From Sphingobacteriales bacterium (GTDB taxonomy: Bacteria; Bacteroidota; Bacteroidia; Chitinophagales; Chitinophagaceae), in NCBI GenBank assembly GCA_004144175.1, contig SEFT01000004.1, positions 248,001-312,000 on the forward strand: DNA of 64,000 nucleotides. The letters are read 5' to 3'. A program made the position numbers and the translations under genes. Shown in pieces: positions 42,020-50,630 of this stretch. The notes below the pieces were generated by a model. It was not told the DNA's origin. It did no database searches and was given only the letters and a program-made list of their open reading frames with translations. The stretch's first letter is position 1; each line of letters begins with the position of its first letter.

Positions 42020-44383
42020 ATGAATATTGAAAAAGAAGTTCTCTCACTGAACGGTGCTGCGAGACAGATTTTACAGTCTCTGGATTGGGCTTTTGCCATC
42101 CTTACCGGCCCTCAAATGGTACTTGAATTTGCCAATGATGCCATGCTCCAGATATGGGCAAGAGACAAGTCAATTATTGGCAAACAGCTTTTGGAGTTTA
42201 TGCCTGAATTGCGGGAACAGGAGTTCCCTAATATTTTGCAGGAGGTTTTTACAACAGGAACGCCTTATAAAGCAGAAGAAGCCCTGGTATATCTGCTGAG
42301 AAATAACCGTCTCGACACGGTTTACATGGATTTTAGCTATAAACCGTTTCGCAATGAAGTTGGTGAAATAACCAGTATCCTCGTAATGGCAACGGATATA
42401 ACCGAACGGGTAGTTGCAAAAAAGCAACTGGCATTAAGTGAAGCTAATCTCCGCAATACCATCTCGAAAGCGCCAGTGGCAATGTGCATCTTCCGCGGCC
42501 CGGAATACCTTGTAGATATTGCCAATGACCGTATGGTTCGCTTTTGGGGCAAAACAACTGATGATGTGATTGGTAAGCCTATTTTTGAAGGATTGCCCGA
42601 AGCAAAAGCACAGGGTTTTGAAGAGCTTCTATATCGCGTCTTCGCCGCTGGCGAAACGATACAAGCCGATAACGTCCCTGTCACTTTACCTCGTGGTGAG
42701 AAAATAGAGATTGTATATGTGAATTTTGTTTACGAGCCATACCGCGATCTCGACGGGAATATTATAGGTGTTATCGCAGTTGCCCACGAGGTGACGGAAC
42801 AGCTAAATGTGCGTAAAAGGATAGAAGAAAGTGAACAGCGCGTAAGAGCGGTTGTCGAAAGTGCACCTTTCCCGATTGGCGTTTATACAGGGGCCGAAAT
42901 GCTTATCGAACTGGCCAACCAATCTATCATAGATGTTTGGGGGAAGGGAGCCGATGTTATCGGGAAACGCTATACGGAGATATTGCCAGAACTGGAGAAC
43001 CAGGAGATATTTGAGCAACTTGCCCAAGTGTATCACACAGGTATCCCTTTTCATGCACGCAACCAGCAGGTCGATCTTGTTGTTGAAGGCAAATTGCAGC
43101 CTTATTATTTCAATTACAGCTTTACGCCGGTCTATGCGAATGGGCAGATTTACGGCGTGATGAATACTGCCGCAGAAGTAACAGACTTGGTTTTGGCAAA
43201 GCAACAAGTAGAGCAGAGTGAAAGGAATTTCCGCAACATGGTGCTGCAAGCGCCTGTAGCTATGTGCATCCTGTTGGGGCCACAACATGTTGTAGAGGTA
43301 GCCAATGAACTAATGCTGGAGATATGGGGGAAGCCTGTCGAGAATGTGTTGAACAGGCCAATCTTTGAAGGGTTACCGGATGCCCGTGAACAGGGATTGG
43401 AAGACTTGCTAAACCATGTTTATAAAACTGGAGAGACATTTACCGCGCATGAAATGCCTGTTGTGCTGCTACGGAATGGCAAGACTGACACCGTTTATCA
43501 AAACTTCGTCTATGAGCCTTACAAAAACGCTGAAGGGATAATATTGGGTGTATTAGCAATCTCCATCGATGTATCTGCCCAGGTTCTGGCAAGGCAGAAG
43601 ATTGAAGAGGTCGTTGAGGAAAGGACAAGAGAACTGGCAATCGCCAATAGCAATCTTCAGCGCTCTAATTCAGATTTGGAGCAGTTTGCCTATATCGCTT
43701 CGCATGACTTACAGGAGCCGCTTAGAAAGGTAAAGACGTATGCGCAAATGTTGGAACATAGCCTAACTGATATCCCCGAGCTGGCGCAAAACTATTTTGA
43801 AAAAATATCCCGGTCAACTGGCAGAATGAGTGCGTTGATACGCGACGTTTTAGCCTATTCGCAACTAGCCAATAAGAAACAGACATTTGAGCGAGTAGAC
43901 CTTAACGAGGTACTAAATGGTATTAGGTCTGACTTTGAACTATTGATTGAGCAGAAGAATGCACAATTGCAATGGAATAACCTTCCGGTCATTGAGGCCA
44001 TCCCACTTCAGATGTCGCAGCTTTTTAGCAATCTGGTTTCAAATGCACTTAAGTTCAGTGCTGAAAATATACCGCCCGTTGTTTCAATTACGACACGAAA
44101 GGCCACCCGCGAAGAGGTGTCCAGTCAAGGATTGCCCTTGATTGAAACTCATTATAACATCGTTGAAGTACAAGACAATGGAATTGGCTTTGAGCAGGAA
44201 TACGCTGACCAGATCTTCAATATCTTCCAGCGACTGCATGGCAAAGATGAGTATTCAGGGACTGGTATTGGTCTTGCCCTTTGCAAGAAAATTGCGCTGA
44301 ACCATAATGGCGATATATCGGCAAGGTCAACCCCCGGCCAGGGAACGACTTTTACAATTTTTCTGCCCTTAAAACATGATTAG
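42020..44383 (+). CDS. Four-PAS sensor histidine kinase
   Basis: 787-residue cytoplasmic kinase. Four PAS domains (about 17-135, 140-265, 270-395 and 398-525) precede a HisKA domain with FAYIASHDLQEPLRK (H562) and an HATPase domain with DNGIGF and GTGIGLAL. PAS 2 and PAS 4 are especially alike (shared APVAMCI, IFEGLP, VYVNFVYEPY-type motifs), implying internal duplication. There is no membrane helix or GAF/PHY domain. The preceding receiver gene is the probable phosphotransfer partner. A weak inverted repeat after the stop lacks a T-run. Confidence 0.93.
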   Translation: MNIEKEVLSLNGAARQILQSLDWAFAILTGPQMVLEFANDAMLQIWARDKSIIGKQLLEFMPELREQEFPNILQEVFTTGTPYKAEEALVYLLRNNRLDTVYMDFSYKPFRNEVGEITSILVMATDITERVVAKKQLALSEANLRNTISKAPVAMCIFRGPEYLVDIANDRMVRFWGKTTDDVIGKPIFEGLPEAKAQGFEELLYRVFAAGETIQADNVPVTLPRGEKIEIVYVNFVYEPYRDLDGNIIGVIAVAHEVTEQLNVRKRIEESEQRVRAVVESAPFPIGVYTGAEMLIELANQSIIDVWGKGADVIGKRYTEILPELENQEIFEQLAQVYHTGIPFHARNQQVDLVVEGKLQPYYFNYSFTPVYANGQIYGVMNTAAEVTDLVLAKQQVEQSERNFRNMVLQAPVAMCILLGPQHVVEVANELMLEIWGKPVENVLNRPIFEGLPDAREQGLEDLLNHVYKTGETFTAHEMPVVLLRNGKTDTVYQNFVYEPYKNAEGIILGVLAISIDVSAQVLARQKIEEVVEERTRELAIANSNLQRSNSDLEQFAYIASHDLQEPLRKVKTYAQMLEHSLTDIPELAQNYFEKISRSTGRMSALIRDVLAYSQLANKKQTFERVDLNEVLNGIRSDFELLIEQKNAQLQWNNLPVIEAIPLQMSQLFSNLVSNALKFSAENIPPVVSITTRKATREEVSSQGLPLIETHYNIVEVQDNGIGFEQEYADQIFNIFQRLHGKDEYSGTGIGLALCKKIALNHNGDISARSTPGQGTTFTIFLPLKHD

Positions 44384-44916
44384 TCTATTCCTCAGATTTG
44401 AGCGTAAGACCATACTCACAACTTACGTTCGTAGAGTTGGTACAAATCAAGAACAAGAATATGCATAAATAACAAAGTAGCTGACAAAAAGGGAAGTGGC
44501 ACAACGAAAACTATCAGCGACAATAGACTATGAATGCTTCAGATAATATAGATCTGCCAAAGTGAACACCATAAAGCAGCTTAAAAAAATCAATACCGAT
44601 AGGCTGGATTTTCCGATTAGATATAAAGGAATCAATTTCTACCCTTTTAGATTTTCTTTACCAACAAGAATGAGAAATCCCGCACTTTAGTACAGCTCTC
44701 TCCGCGCATTCTATTCAACACTTTAGAGTGTACTCCTTAAACTACGAGGCCCCCTATCCGTTATTTACATTCACGTTTTTTGATTGACCCTCAAAGTATC
44801 GTGAGTTATAACCTCGCTCCAATCCTGTCTTTGCGGGCATTTCATTGCTGATAGGGCATAATTTTTGTCCATTCTTATCATCGTGATACACGATGAACTC
44901 AGCAAACAAACATAAC
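44384..44916. other. 533-base AT-rich intergenic region
   Basis: No gene can be supported. It contains a GCGTAAG/CTTACGT pair near 44402-44429, possibly a weak terminator, and an 8-3-8 palindrome at 44878-44896 near the next gene. Confidence 0.6.
44878..44896 (+). promoter_or_regulatory. Perfect palindrome upstream of the sugar dehydrogenase
   Basis: TCATCGTGATACACGATGA: 8-bp arms with a three-base centre, ending 20 bases before ATG 44917. TAATTTTTG, one base longer than the normal -7 element, lies about 12 bases upstream of it. Operator or mRNA hairpin; no regulator gene is adjacent. Confidence 0.4.
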
Positions 44917-44930
44917 ATGCAAAAAAACTG

Positions 44931-46124
44931 GTGCTATCTATGCTCCTTTGTATTTGTGCTGCAAGTACATGGGCGCAACGCGGCCTCCCTCCAAAGAAAA
45001 AAACAAGCTCAAGACATGTGACTAAGTACGCCATGCACATGGACTTCCTACCCAAGATGGTAAATATGCTGAAGGTACCTGACGGCTGGGAAGTGAAGGT
45101 AGCTGCATCGGGTCTGGGTATGCCAAGGATGATCTGCGAAGCACCGGGCGGCGGACTGTACATTACCCGTCGCGATGCAGGTGATGTGATACTTCTGAAG
45201 GACATAGATAATGATGGCATGTTCGACGATGTAAAAACAGTTGTTTATCCGTTCAAAACAGTGCATGGCATCACGTCGAAGGATGGCTACCTGTATCTGT
45301 GCGGCAATGAAGAGCTGAGACGTTACAAGATCAACGCAGACGGTACATTGGATAACAAGGAAACGCTTATAAATGACCTGCCCAGTGGTGGCCAGCACCC
45401 TAACAGGACCATTGCTTTTGGCCCCGACGGCATGCTGTACATATCGGTAGGTACATTGTGTAATGACTGTAAAGAAAGCGACCCGGGTGTAGCTGCCATG
45501 CTGCGTGTAGACCCTGCTACCTGGAAGCGCGAAATATTTGCTACGGGCCTGCGTAATACCATCGGGTTCGACTTTCACCCGGCAACTGGCGAGCTATGGG
45601 GCATCGATAACGGCGGCGACGGTAAAGGAAGCAAATGGCCGCCAGAAGAAGTGAACCGCATAGTAAAAGGCGGTAACTATGGATACCCATTTGTATATGG
45701 CAAACGCGAAGTAGACCAAAGCCGCGAAGATCCCGCAGGAGATACGAAAGAAGCGTTTGCCAGGAACACAGAACCGTCAGTATTAGAACTTAGGGCACAT
45801 ATGGCGCCAATAGGATACACCTTCTTTGGCAAGGCACGTAATATACCTGCCGACTATGCCAATGATGGCCTGGTGTGCTGGCACGGCTCGTGGAACAGCA
45901 GCAAGCCTGTCGGCTTCAGGGTCGACCGTATCAAGTTTCAAAATGGTATGGCTGTAGGCAGCGAAAAGTTTTTGAGCGGATTTCTTAAGCCCGGCTTCCT
46001 GATGTTTAAACGCAAAGCCAGGTTTGGCCGCCCTGCGGGTGTTATCGTTACCGACGAGGGCACCATATACATTTCAGACGATGCCAACGGAGTACTTTAT
46101 GCAGTTAAAAGAACAACTAAATGA
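44931..46124 (+). CDS. PQQ-dependent sugar dehydrogenase-like protein
   Basis: 397-residue exported beta-propeller of the glucose/sorbosone dehydrogenase type. Motifs are GITSKDGYLYLCGN, RTIAFGPDGMLYISVGTLCND, FATGLRNTIGFDFHPATGELWGIDNGGDG and the C-terminal GRPAGVIVTDEGTIYISDDANG (shown in part). From GTG 44931 the signal peptide MLSMLLCICAASTWAQ has no positive N-region. ATG 44917 would give MQKKLVLSMLL if the A-run at 44921-44927 had eight bases instead of seven. The stop overlaps the next gene by four bases. Confidence 0.85.
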   Translation: MLSMLLCICAASTWAQRGLPPKKKTSSRHVTKYAMHMDFLPKMVNMLKVPDGWEVKVAASGLGMPRMICEAPGGGLYITRRDAGDVILLKDIDNDGMFDDVKTVVYPFKTVHGITSKDGYLYLCGNEELRRYKINADGTLDNKETLINDLPSGGQHPNRTIAFGPDGMLYISVGTLCNDCKESDPGVAAMLRVDPATWKREIFATGLRNTIGFDFHPATGELWGIDNGGDGKGSKWPPEEVNRIVKGGNYGYPFVYGKREVDQSREDPAGDTKEAFARNTEPSVLELRAHMAPIGYTFFGKARNIPADYANDGLVCWHGSWNSSKPVGFRVDRIKFQNGMAVGSEKFLSGFLKPGFLMFKRKARFGRPAGVIVTDEGTIYISDDANGVLYAVKRTTK

Positions 46125-47104
46125 GAACAATAAAAACGGTCATATATAGCTCACTACTGCTACTGGGCAGTTGCATAGCGCAGAAACCTACAGAGCGTGT
46201 TGAATTCAACGCTGTAAACTTCTACCCCGAGGGTGTAGTATATCATCCCGGCACAAATGCCTACTACATTGCATCGGAACGCCTTGGCAGCATAGGAAAG
46301 GTAACACCCGATGGAAAGTATACCGAGCTATATGCTGATAAAAATATGAAGTCGGCATATGGCATTAAGGTACACCCTGATGGCAAGAGCCTGTATGTAT
46401 GCGTAAGCGATGCTAACTATAGCATATACAGTACACCCGACACTAAAAAGAAAATGATACGCCTGGTAGGCATCGATATAGCAACCGGCAAAAAAACAAT
46501 GGATGTAGACCTGTCGGGCCTTGTACCGGGTGAGCATTTTGGAAACGACCTAACATTTGACGGCGACAATAATGCCTATATTACCGATAGCTATGCAGAT
46601 GTTATCTATAAGGTTACTCCCTCGGGGCAGGCATCCGTATTCTCTCAGAATAAGATGTTCAAGACAGAAGGCATTAGCCTGAATGGTATTGTATTCCACC
46701 CGGGCGGCTATTTGCTTGTGGCCAGTACAGGTGCAGGCGCGCTATACAAAGTTGATATAAAGCAACCTGAGGATGTGAAGAAAGTTAAGATATCGCAGTT
46801 GCTACTGGGTGCTGATGGTCTATTGCTCAATGACGCATCGCATATTACGGTTGTTATCAATGGCGGCTCGGGTAAGATCATGAAGTTTGAAACGATGGAT
46901 GACTGGGGCAGCGCAAAGCTGAATGCCACTACCCTCCTATCAGACCGCTTTACCTACCCTACTACAGCAACAAAGAATGGCGAAGACGTATGGGTAGTCA
47001 ATGCAAAATCTAACGAGCTGAATGACAGCACAGCTTTTCCCTCCAAATACTTCGCGATCCAGAAGGCAGTAATGAAGCCTATACCTAAAAAACTGGCTGA
47101 ATAG
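46121..47104 (+). CDS. SMP-30/gluconolactonase-like beta-propeller protein
   Basis: 327-residue exported beta-propeller with a lipoprotein-like signal (LLLLGSC, C17). Propeller strands include NFYPEGVVYHPGTNAYYIAS, FGNDLTFDGDNNAYITDSYADVIYKV and GADGLLLNDASHITVVINGG (shown in part), resembling SMP-30/gluconolactonase proteins. The ATGA overlap with the dehydrogenase gene suggests coupled expression and sequential oxidation and lactone hydrolysis; this is inference from context. Confidence 0.75.
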   Translation: MRTIKTVIYSSLLLLGSCIAQKPTERVEFNAVNFYPEGVVYHPGTNAYYIASERLGSIGKVTPDGKYTELYADKNMKSAYGIKVHPDGKSLYVCVSDANYSIYSTPDTKKKMIRLVGIDIATGKKTMDVDLSGLVPGEHFGNDLTFDGDNNAYITDSYADVIYKVTPSGQASVFSQNKMFKTEGISLNGIVFHPGGYLLVASTGAGALYKVDIKQPEDVKKVKISQLLLGADGLLLNDASHITVVINGGSGKIMKFETMDDWGSAKLNATTLLSDRFTYPTTATKNGEDVWVVNAKSNELNDSTAFPSKYFAIQKAVMKPIPKKLAE

Positions 47105-47441
47105 TATTTGTCAGCCTGAGGATGCGACTGCGCTGCTCAGGCTCTGAGGAAGATTAGAATTTAATAAGATAGAAAAGCCTTTCAAGTTTGTCGCTTGAAA
47201 GGCTTTTTTGTGACCTTATGCCGGCACCCACTTGCACGTAAGCTCCCAACCCTTTGCTTTTTAAAGAGTAATTTATATCCAAAGACATTGCACAAGGTAC
47301 GTGCTATCTGTATCTGTCAACATTGCTCAGGCAAGTAGTTAGCTGACATGCTCCTTACTACTATTTGTACCAAATAATTTTTCATATCACTATTGCATTC
47401 TATATTTTGTTATTCTATTTTTAATAAAAAAACCAATCATT
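47105..47441. other. 337-base intergenic region with terminator
   Basis: Holds the terminator at 47173-47207 and the promoter region of the next gene (TATATTTTG near 47412, one base from the TAnnTTTG pattern). No other gene is visible. Confidence 0.6.
47173..47207 (+). terminator. Rho-independent terminator (copy 1 of a repeated element)
   Basis: 14-bp stem AAAAGCCTTTCAAG / CTTGAAAGGCTTTT with loop TTTGTCG and a T-run. Its first 33 bases recur exactly at 49360-49392. Confidence 0.9.
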
Positions 47442-49256
47442 ATGAAAACAAACCGCTCCGCCAGGAGAAGCCTTGCCATTGCGGCAAGCATTGCTTTTGC
47501 ATCTGTGATGTCTAACGTGTCTACGGCACAAGTTTACCAACAGGATTACAAGCTGCTGCACCAGGTTGACCCGAACCTGAAATCGTGGATCGGTAACGAT
47601 GCTGTTTACAGAGACGATGCTAAGGGTGTCTATTATGTTGCGCAATCCATCCGTCCTGAAAATTCACAGTCCGTATACCTGGGACTCAGCATCTGCGATA
47701 AGGACATGAAGCCTGTTACGTCGTGGAGGTATTCTAACAATGCCACGCTTACCGCAGTACGTGTTACCGAGATCGATGAGATGAAGGCGAATAATGCAAT
47801 TATCATCGTGGGTGAATACATCAACGAGGGCTATTCTCAGGCACCCTTTGTTATTTCTATCGACAAGACAAGTGGCGCGGTAAACTGGTTTAAACTGTAT
47901 ACCAACGTTGCCAGAATTACCGGCTTGAAGACCGGAGATAAATATGCGATCATTACCGGGGAGAGAGACCTGCCTTACCCGCAGCAAACACCGGGCGACA
48001 GGATCTACCCTTATACCATACAAGCCGGCCTTATCTTCCGTGTAAATGACGATGGCTCGGTAGCATGGGCACACCAGGTAGAGGATGATAAAAATGCAAG
48101 CAGCGGCTATAATATACAGGGCGTATACCACATGATGAATGCAGTGGCACAGCTGGAAGATGACCGCTTTGTAGCGGTAGGAAACTGTAACAGATTTGTA
48201 GGCGGGAACTTTAATGATATATGGGAAAATGACGTTGCCCTGCTAAACGTTGATGCATCGGGTAATGTATACCAACACTACCGGCTGGGAAATAACCTGC
48301 CCATCGACCCGAACGGACAACAATCGATACAGTTTGAGCAGGCGCTGACTGTAACAGTAGATCCGAAGGACGGAAACGTGGTGCTGGCCGGTACACGCTA
48401 CGAGCATCCTCAGACCTATATAAGCAACCAGTGCCCAGTGCCACAGGCCTGGGGGTTGTGGGCAACTAAATTTGATCTGTCAGCAGGCAGCAGCGTATGG
48501 TCTACACGCTACGAAGAATCGAGCGGCCTTGCTTACTTGCAAGGGGCAAAAATTGATTGCGACGGAAAGGGAAATTATGGTATATCCTACAACCAGTCGG
48601 GCAAGCCTATCGCTACAAAACTGGATGCCAATGGATCGACCATGTACTCTCGCCATCACTACATGAATTTCCCTAATGTCGGCGCAAAACGCTTCAACGA
48701 CAACACGCGCAGCTTCGACTACAACAATATGATCATCGTTGGCCATGTAGAGCCGGATGTAAACCAGTACTACTCTTCTTATGGCTTTAATGTAGAGGCG
48801 TATGATAACATTTTGCAAGACTGTCAGTCGCATGACTATCCCGTACACGAAATAGACGCGCCGTATGATGTGGACGAAGTTGAAGTGATGCCTACAACGA
48901 TAACTGTAGTAAACGAGCCGATGAAAGAAGTGAAGATAAAAGTGCTGGAGAAAACTGTATGTAGTAAGATACTGGTGAGTTACAAGCCGGAGCCGGGTGT
49001 GAACGATGCCGATGTTGCCACTACGGTGTTCCAGGATGAAGCGTCTCATGGTCTGGTTATAACCACCAATCAACCATCGGATGACCGTTCTGAATACTCA
49101 GCGACACTCATCAACGCGCTTGGCCAGAAAGTGATGCAAACGCAAAAATTCACACAGACGCAAAAGATGGACCTGACTCCGCTATCGACCGGCGTTTACT
49201 ACATCATAGTAACAAACGGCACCGTGCGCTCTTCTCATACTGTTATAGTAAAATAA
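47442..49256 (+). CDS. Secreted protein with a type IX C-terminal sorting domain
   Basis: 604-residue exported protein with signal peptide MKTNRSARRSLAIAASIAFASVMSNVSTAQ and a beta-rich body with repeated strands (SVYLGLSICDKDMKPVTSW, VVLAGTRYEHPQTY). The last about 75 residues form a type A sorting domain: SATLINALGQKVMQTQ, DLTPLSTGVYYIIVTNG and SHTVIVK at the end. It is thus a predicted client of the type IX system, of which PorU is encoded in this window. The body has no recognised enzyme motif. Confidence 0.82.
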   Translation: MKTNRSARRSLAIAASIAFASVMSNVSTAQVYQQDYKLLHQVDPNLKSWIGNDAVYRDDAKGVYYVAQSIRPENSQSVYLGLSICDKDMKPVTSWRYSNNATLTAVRVTEIDEMKANNAIIIVGEYINEGYSQAPFVISIDKTSGAVNWFKLYTNVARITGLKTGDKYAIITGERDLPYPQQTPGDRIYPYTIQAGLIFRVNDDGSVAWAHQVEDDKNASSGYNIQGVYHMMNAVAQLEDDRFVAVGNCNRFVGGNFNDIWENDVALLNVDASGNVYQHYRLGNNLPIDPNGQQSIQFEQALTVTVDPKDGNVVLAGTRYEHPQTYISNQCPVPQAWGLWATKFDLSAGSSVWSTRYEESSGLAYLQGAKIDCDGKGNYGISYNQSGKPIATKLDANGSTMYSRHHYMNFPNVGAKRFNDNTRSFDYNNMIIVGHVEPDVNQYYSSYGFNVEAYDNILQDCQSHDYPVHEIDAPYDVDEVEVMPTTITVVNEPMKEVKIKVLEKTVCSKILVSYKPEPGVNDADVATTVFQDEASHGLVITTNQPSDDRSEYSATLINALGQKVMQTQKFTQTQKMDLTPLSTGVYYIIVTNGTVRSSHTVIVK

Positions 49257-49284
49257 GCTATCATTGCCCGTGGGCAATATTGAA

Positions 49285-49316
49285 ACAAAAGACGTGCGTA
49301 TGCACGTCTTTTGTTC
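49285..49316 (+). terminator. Terminator of the T9SS cargo gene
   Basis: 14-bp perfect stem AACAAAAGACGTGC / GCACGTCTTTTGTT with loop GTAT, 28 bases after the stop. A smaller stem ATTGCCC/GGGCAAT precedes it at 49263-49278. Confidence 0.85.
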
Positions 49317-49359
49317 GTTTATACCGTTGTTGTTTACTGCTGTAATCAACCAAAAACAA

Positions 49360-49392
49360 AAAAGCCTTTCAAGTTTGTCGCTTGAAAGGCTT
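49360..49392 (-). terminator. Bidirectional terminator (copy 2) next to tRNA-Phe
   Basis: Same 33 bases as the terminator at 47173, including the seven-base loop. On the minus strand the stem is followed by a T-rich run (TTTTTTGTTTTT), fitting termination of tRNA-Phe; on the plus strand it would end read-through from the cargo gene. Confidence 0.85.
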
Positions 49393-49402
49393 GTCTTTTG
49401 TG

Positions 49403-49475
49403 TGGTGCGGGAGGGAATTGAACCCCCGACACAAGGATTTTCAGTCCTTTGCTCTACCAACTGAGCTACCGCACC
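49403..49475 (-). tRNA. tRNA-Phe (anticodon GAA)
   Basis: 73-base cloverleaf on the minus strand: acceptor GGTGCGG / CCGCACC, D-arm GCTCAGTTGGTAGAGC, anticodon arm AAGGA-CTGAAAA-TCCTT with anticodon GAA, and T-arm GGGGG-TTCAATT-CCCTC. The CCA end is not encoded. It lies between two terminators. Confidence 0.97.
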
Positions 49476-49550
49476 AAAACCCGTACAGTTGTCTGATTGG
49501 GATTGCAAAAATAGAACTAATCCTCAAATTTCCAAAAGAAGATAAAACTT

Positions 49551-49934
49551 TTATTGTTTAATGATTCTTTGACGTGCCAGTACCTTGTCGTCGTGCGATA
49601 CTTGCAGCATATATACACCATAGGGCAATGCAGTCAGATGAATATTTTCGCTACAGCCGGCTATCTCGCCATCTATCAGTGTTTTGCCTAGTACATCGGT
49701 TATTTTATATTTCACGTCATCCCCCTCGCTGGTCTCACGCGTACACATGATGCCGATTTCGTTCGATTCGTTATCGGTGCGTATCAGGATGCTGTTGTCG
49801 GCATATTGCTGCGGTATCTTTCCTTCAAACTGCATTACTTTTTCTTCGCTTATCTGCACTTGCGCCATAGCTGTTTCGGTACAAGCTATTGCAACGGCGG
49901 CCATTAACATCTGCTTCCACATAACATTACACAT
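49551..49934 (-). CDS. Short exported protein consisting mainly of a type IX sorting domain
   Basis: 127-residue protein from ATG 49934 (in-frame ATG at 49994 would add 20 residues; one at 49922 would remove four). The signal peptide runs to ETAMAQ, followed by about 25 residues and then a full type A sorting domain: SNEIGIMCTRETSEGDDVKYKITDVLGKTLIDGE, LTALPYGVYMLQV and RQRIIKQ at the end (shown in part). There is almost no cargo body, so its role is unclear: a peptide cargo, a degraded gene, or a decoy. It diverges from pnuC. Confidence 0.65.
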   Translation of the reverse strand: MCNVMWKQMLMAAVAIACTETAMAQVQISEEKVMQFEGKIPQQYADNSILIRTDNESNEIGIMCTRETSEGDDVKYKITDVLGKTLIDGEIAGCSENIHLTALPYGVYMLQVSHDDKVLARQRIIKQ

Positions 49935-50000
49935 TGTTACTTGTATAATAATGAAATACCATGCCAGTAATGGATGGTACTCAGTATTTTGCAACCCGAA

Positions 50001-50630
50001 ATGGACATGACCGAACTGCTGAGCCAGACACGATACGAACTATTGCACACGCCGCTGATAGAATGGATAGCCGTGCTATTTGGCGTAGCGCAGGTATTGC
50101 TGGCCAAAAACAACAATGTACTCCTCTATCCCGCTGGCATTATCAGCACGGCGCTTTCTATCTATATACTAGCCAGGGTAGAGCTATATGCCGAGTCGGT
50201 GCTGAATGCGTATTACCTGGTGATGAGCATATATGGCTGGCTGCACTGGCTTTATGGGCGCAAGAACGAGGACCTGCCCATTACCAAAGCCAGTAAGCAC
50301 GACTGGATAACTACGGGCGTGATCGTTGCCGTCAGCTGGATCATACTGTACCTGGCATTGCAGCGCTATACCAACTCTGATGTGCCAGCAATGGATGCGT
50401 GGGTATCGGCAACGGCATGGGCTGGTATGTGGCTACTGGCCAAGCGCAAACTCGAGAACTGGATACTGCTGAATATCTCTAACCTGTTTGCCATCCCCTT
50501 GCAGCTGTACAAAGGCATACCGTTATACGGCATACTCACCCTGGTGCTCTTTATAGTAGCCATATTTGGCTATTTCAAATGGAAGAACATCTACGAAGAA
50601 CAGCGTCCTAAGCTTGAACCGCAACACTAA
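50001..50630 (+). CDS. pnuC: Nicotinamide riboside transporter PnuC
   Basis: Inner-membrane NR uptake protein of 209 residues from ATG 50001; the ORF is open nine codons further but that region lies in the divergent promoter. Seven hydrophobic helices and the PnuC motifs PLIEWIAVLFGVAQVLLAKNNNVLLYP, YGWLHWLYG and LENWILLNISNLFAIPLQLYKGI (shown in part) are present. It overlaps the downstream kinase by 17 bases, consistent with coupled NR import and phosphorylation. Confidence 0.93.
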   Translation: MDMTELLSQTRYELLHTPLIEWIAVLFGVAQVLLAKNNNVLLYPAGIISTALSIYILARVELYAESVLNAYYLVMSIYGWLHWLYGRKNEDLPITKASKHDWITTGVIVAVSWIILYLALQRYTNSDVPAMDAWVSATAWAGMWLLAKRKLENWILLNISNLFAIPLQLYKGIPLYGILTLVLFIVAIFGYFKWKNIYEEQRPKLEPQH

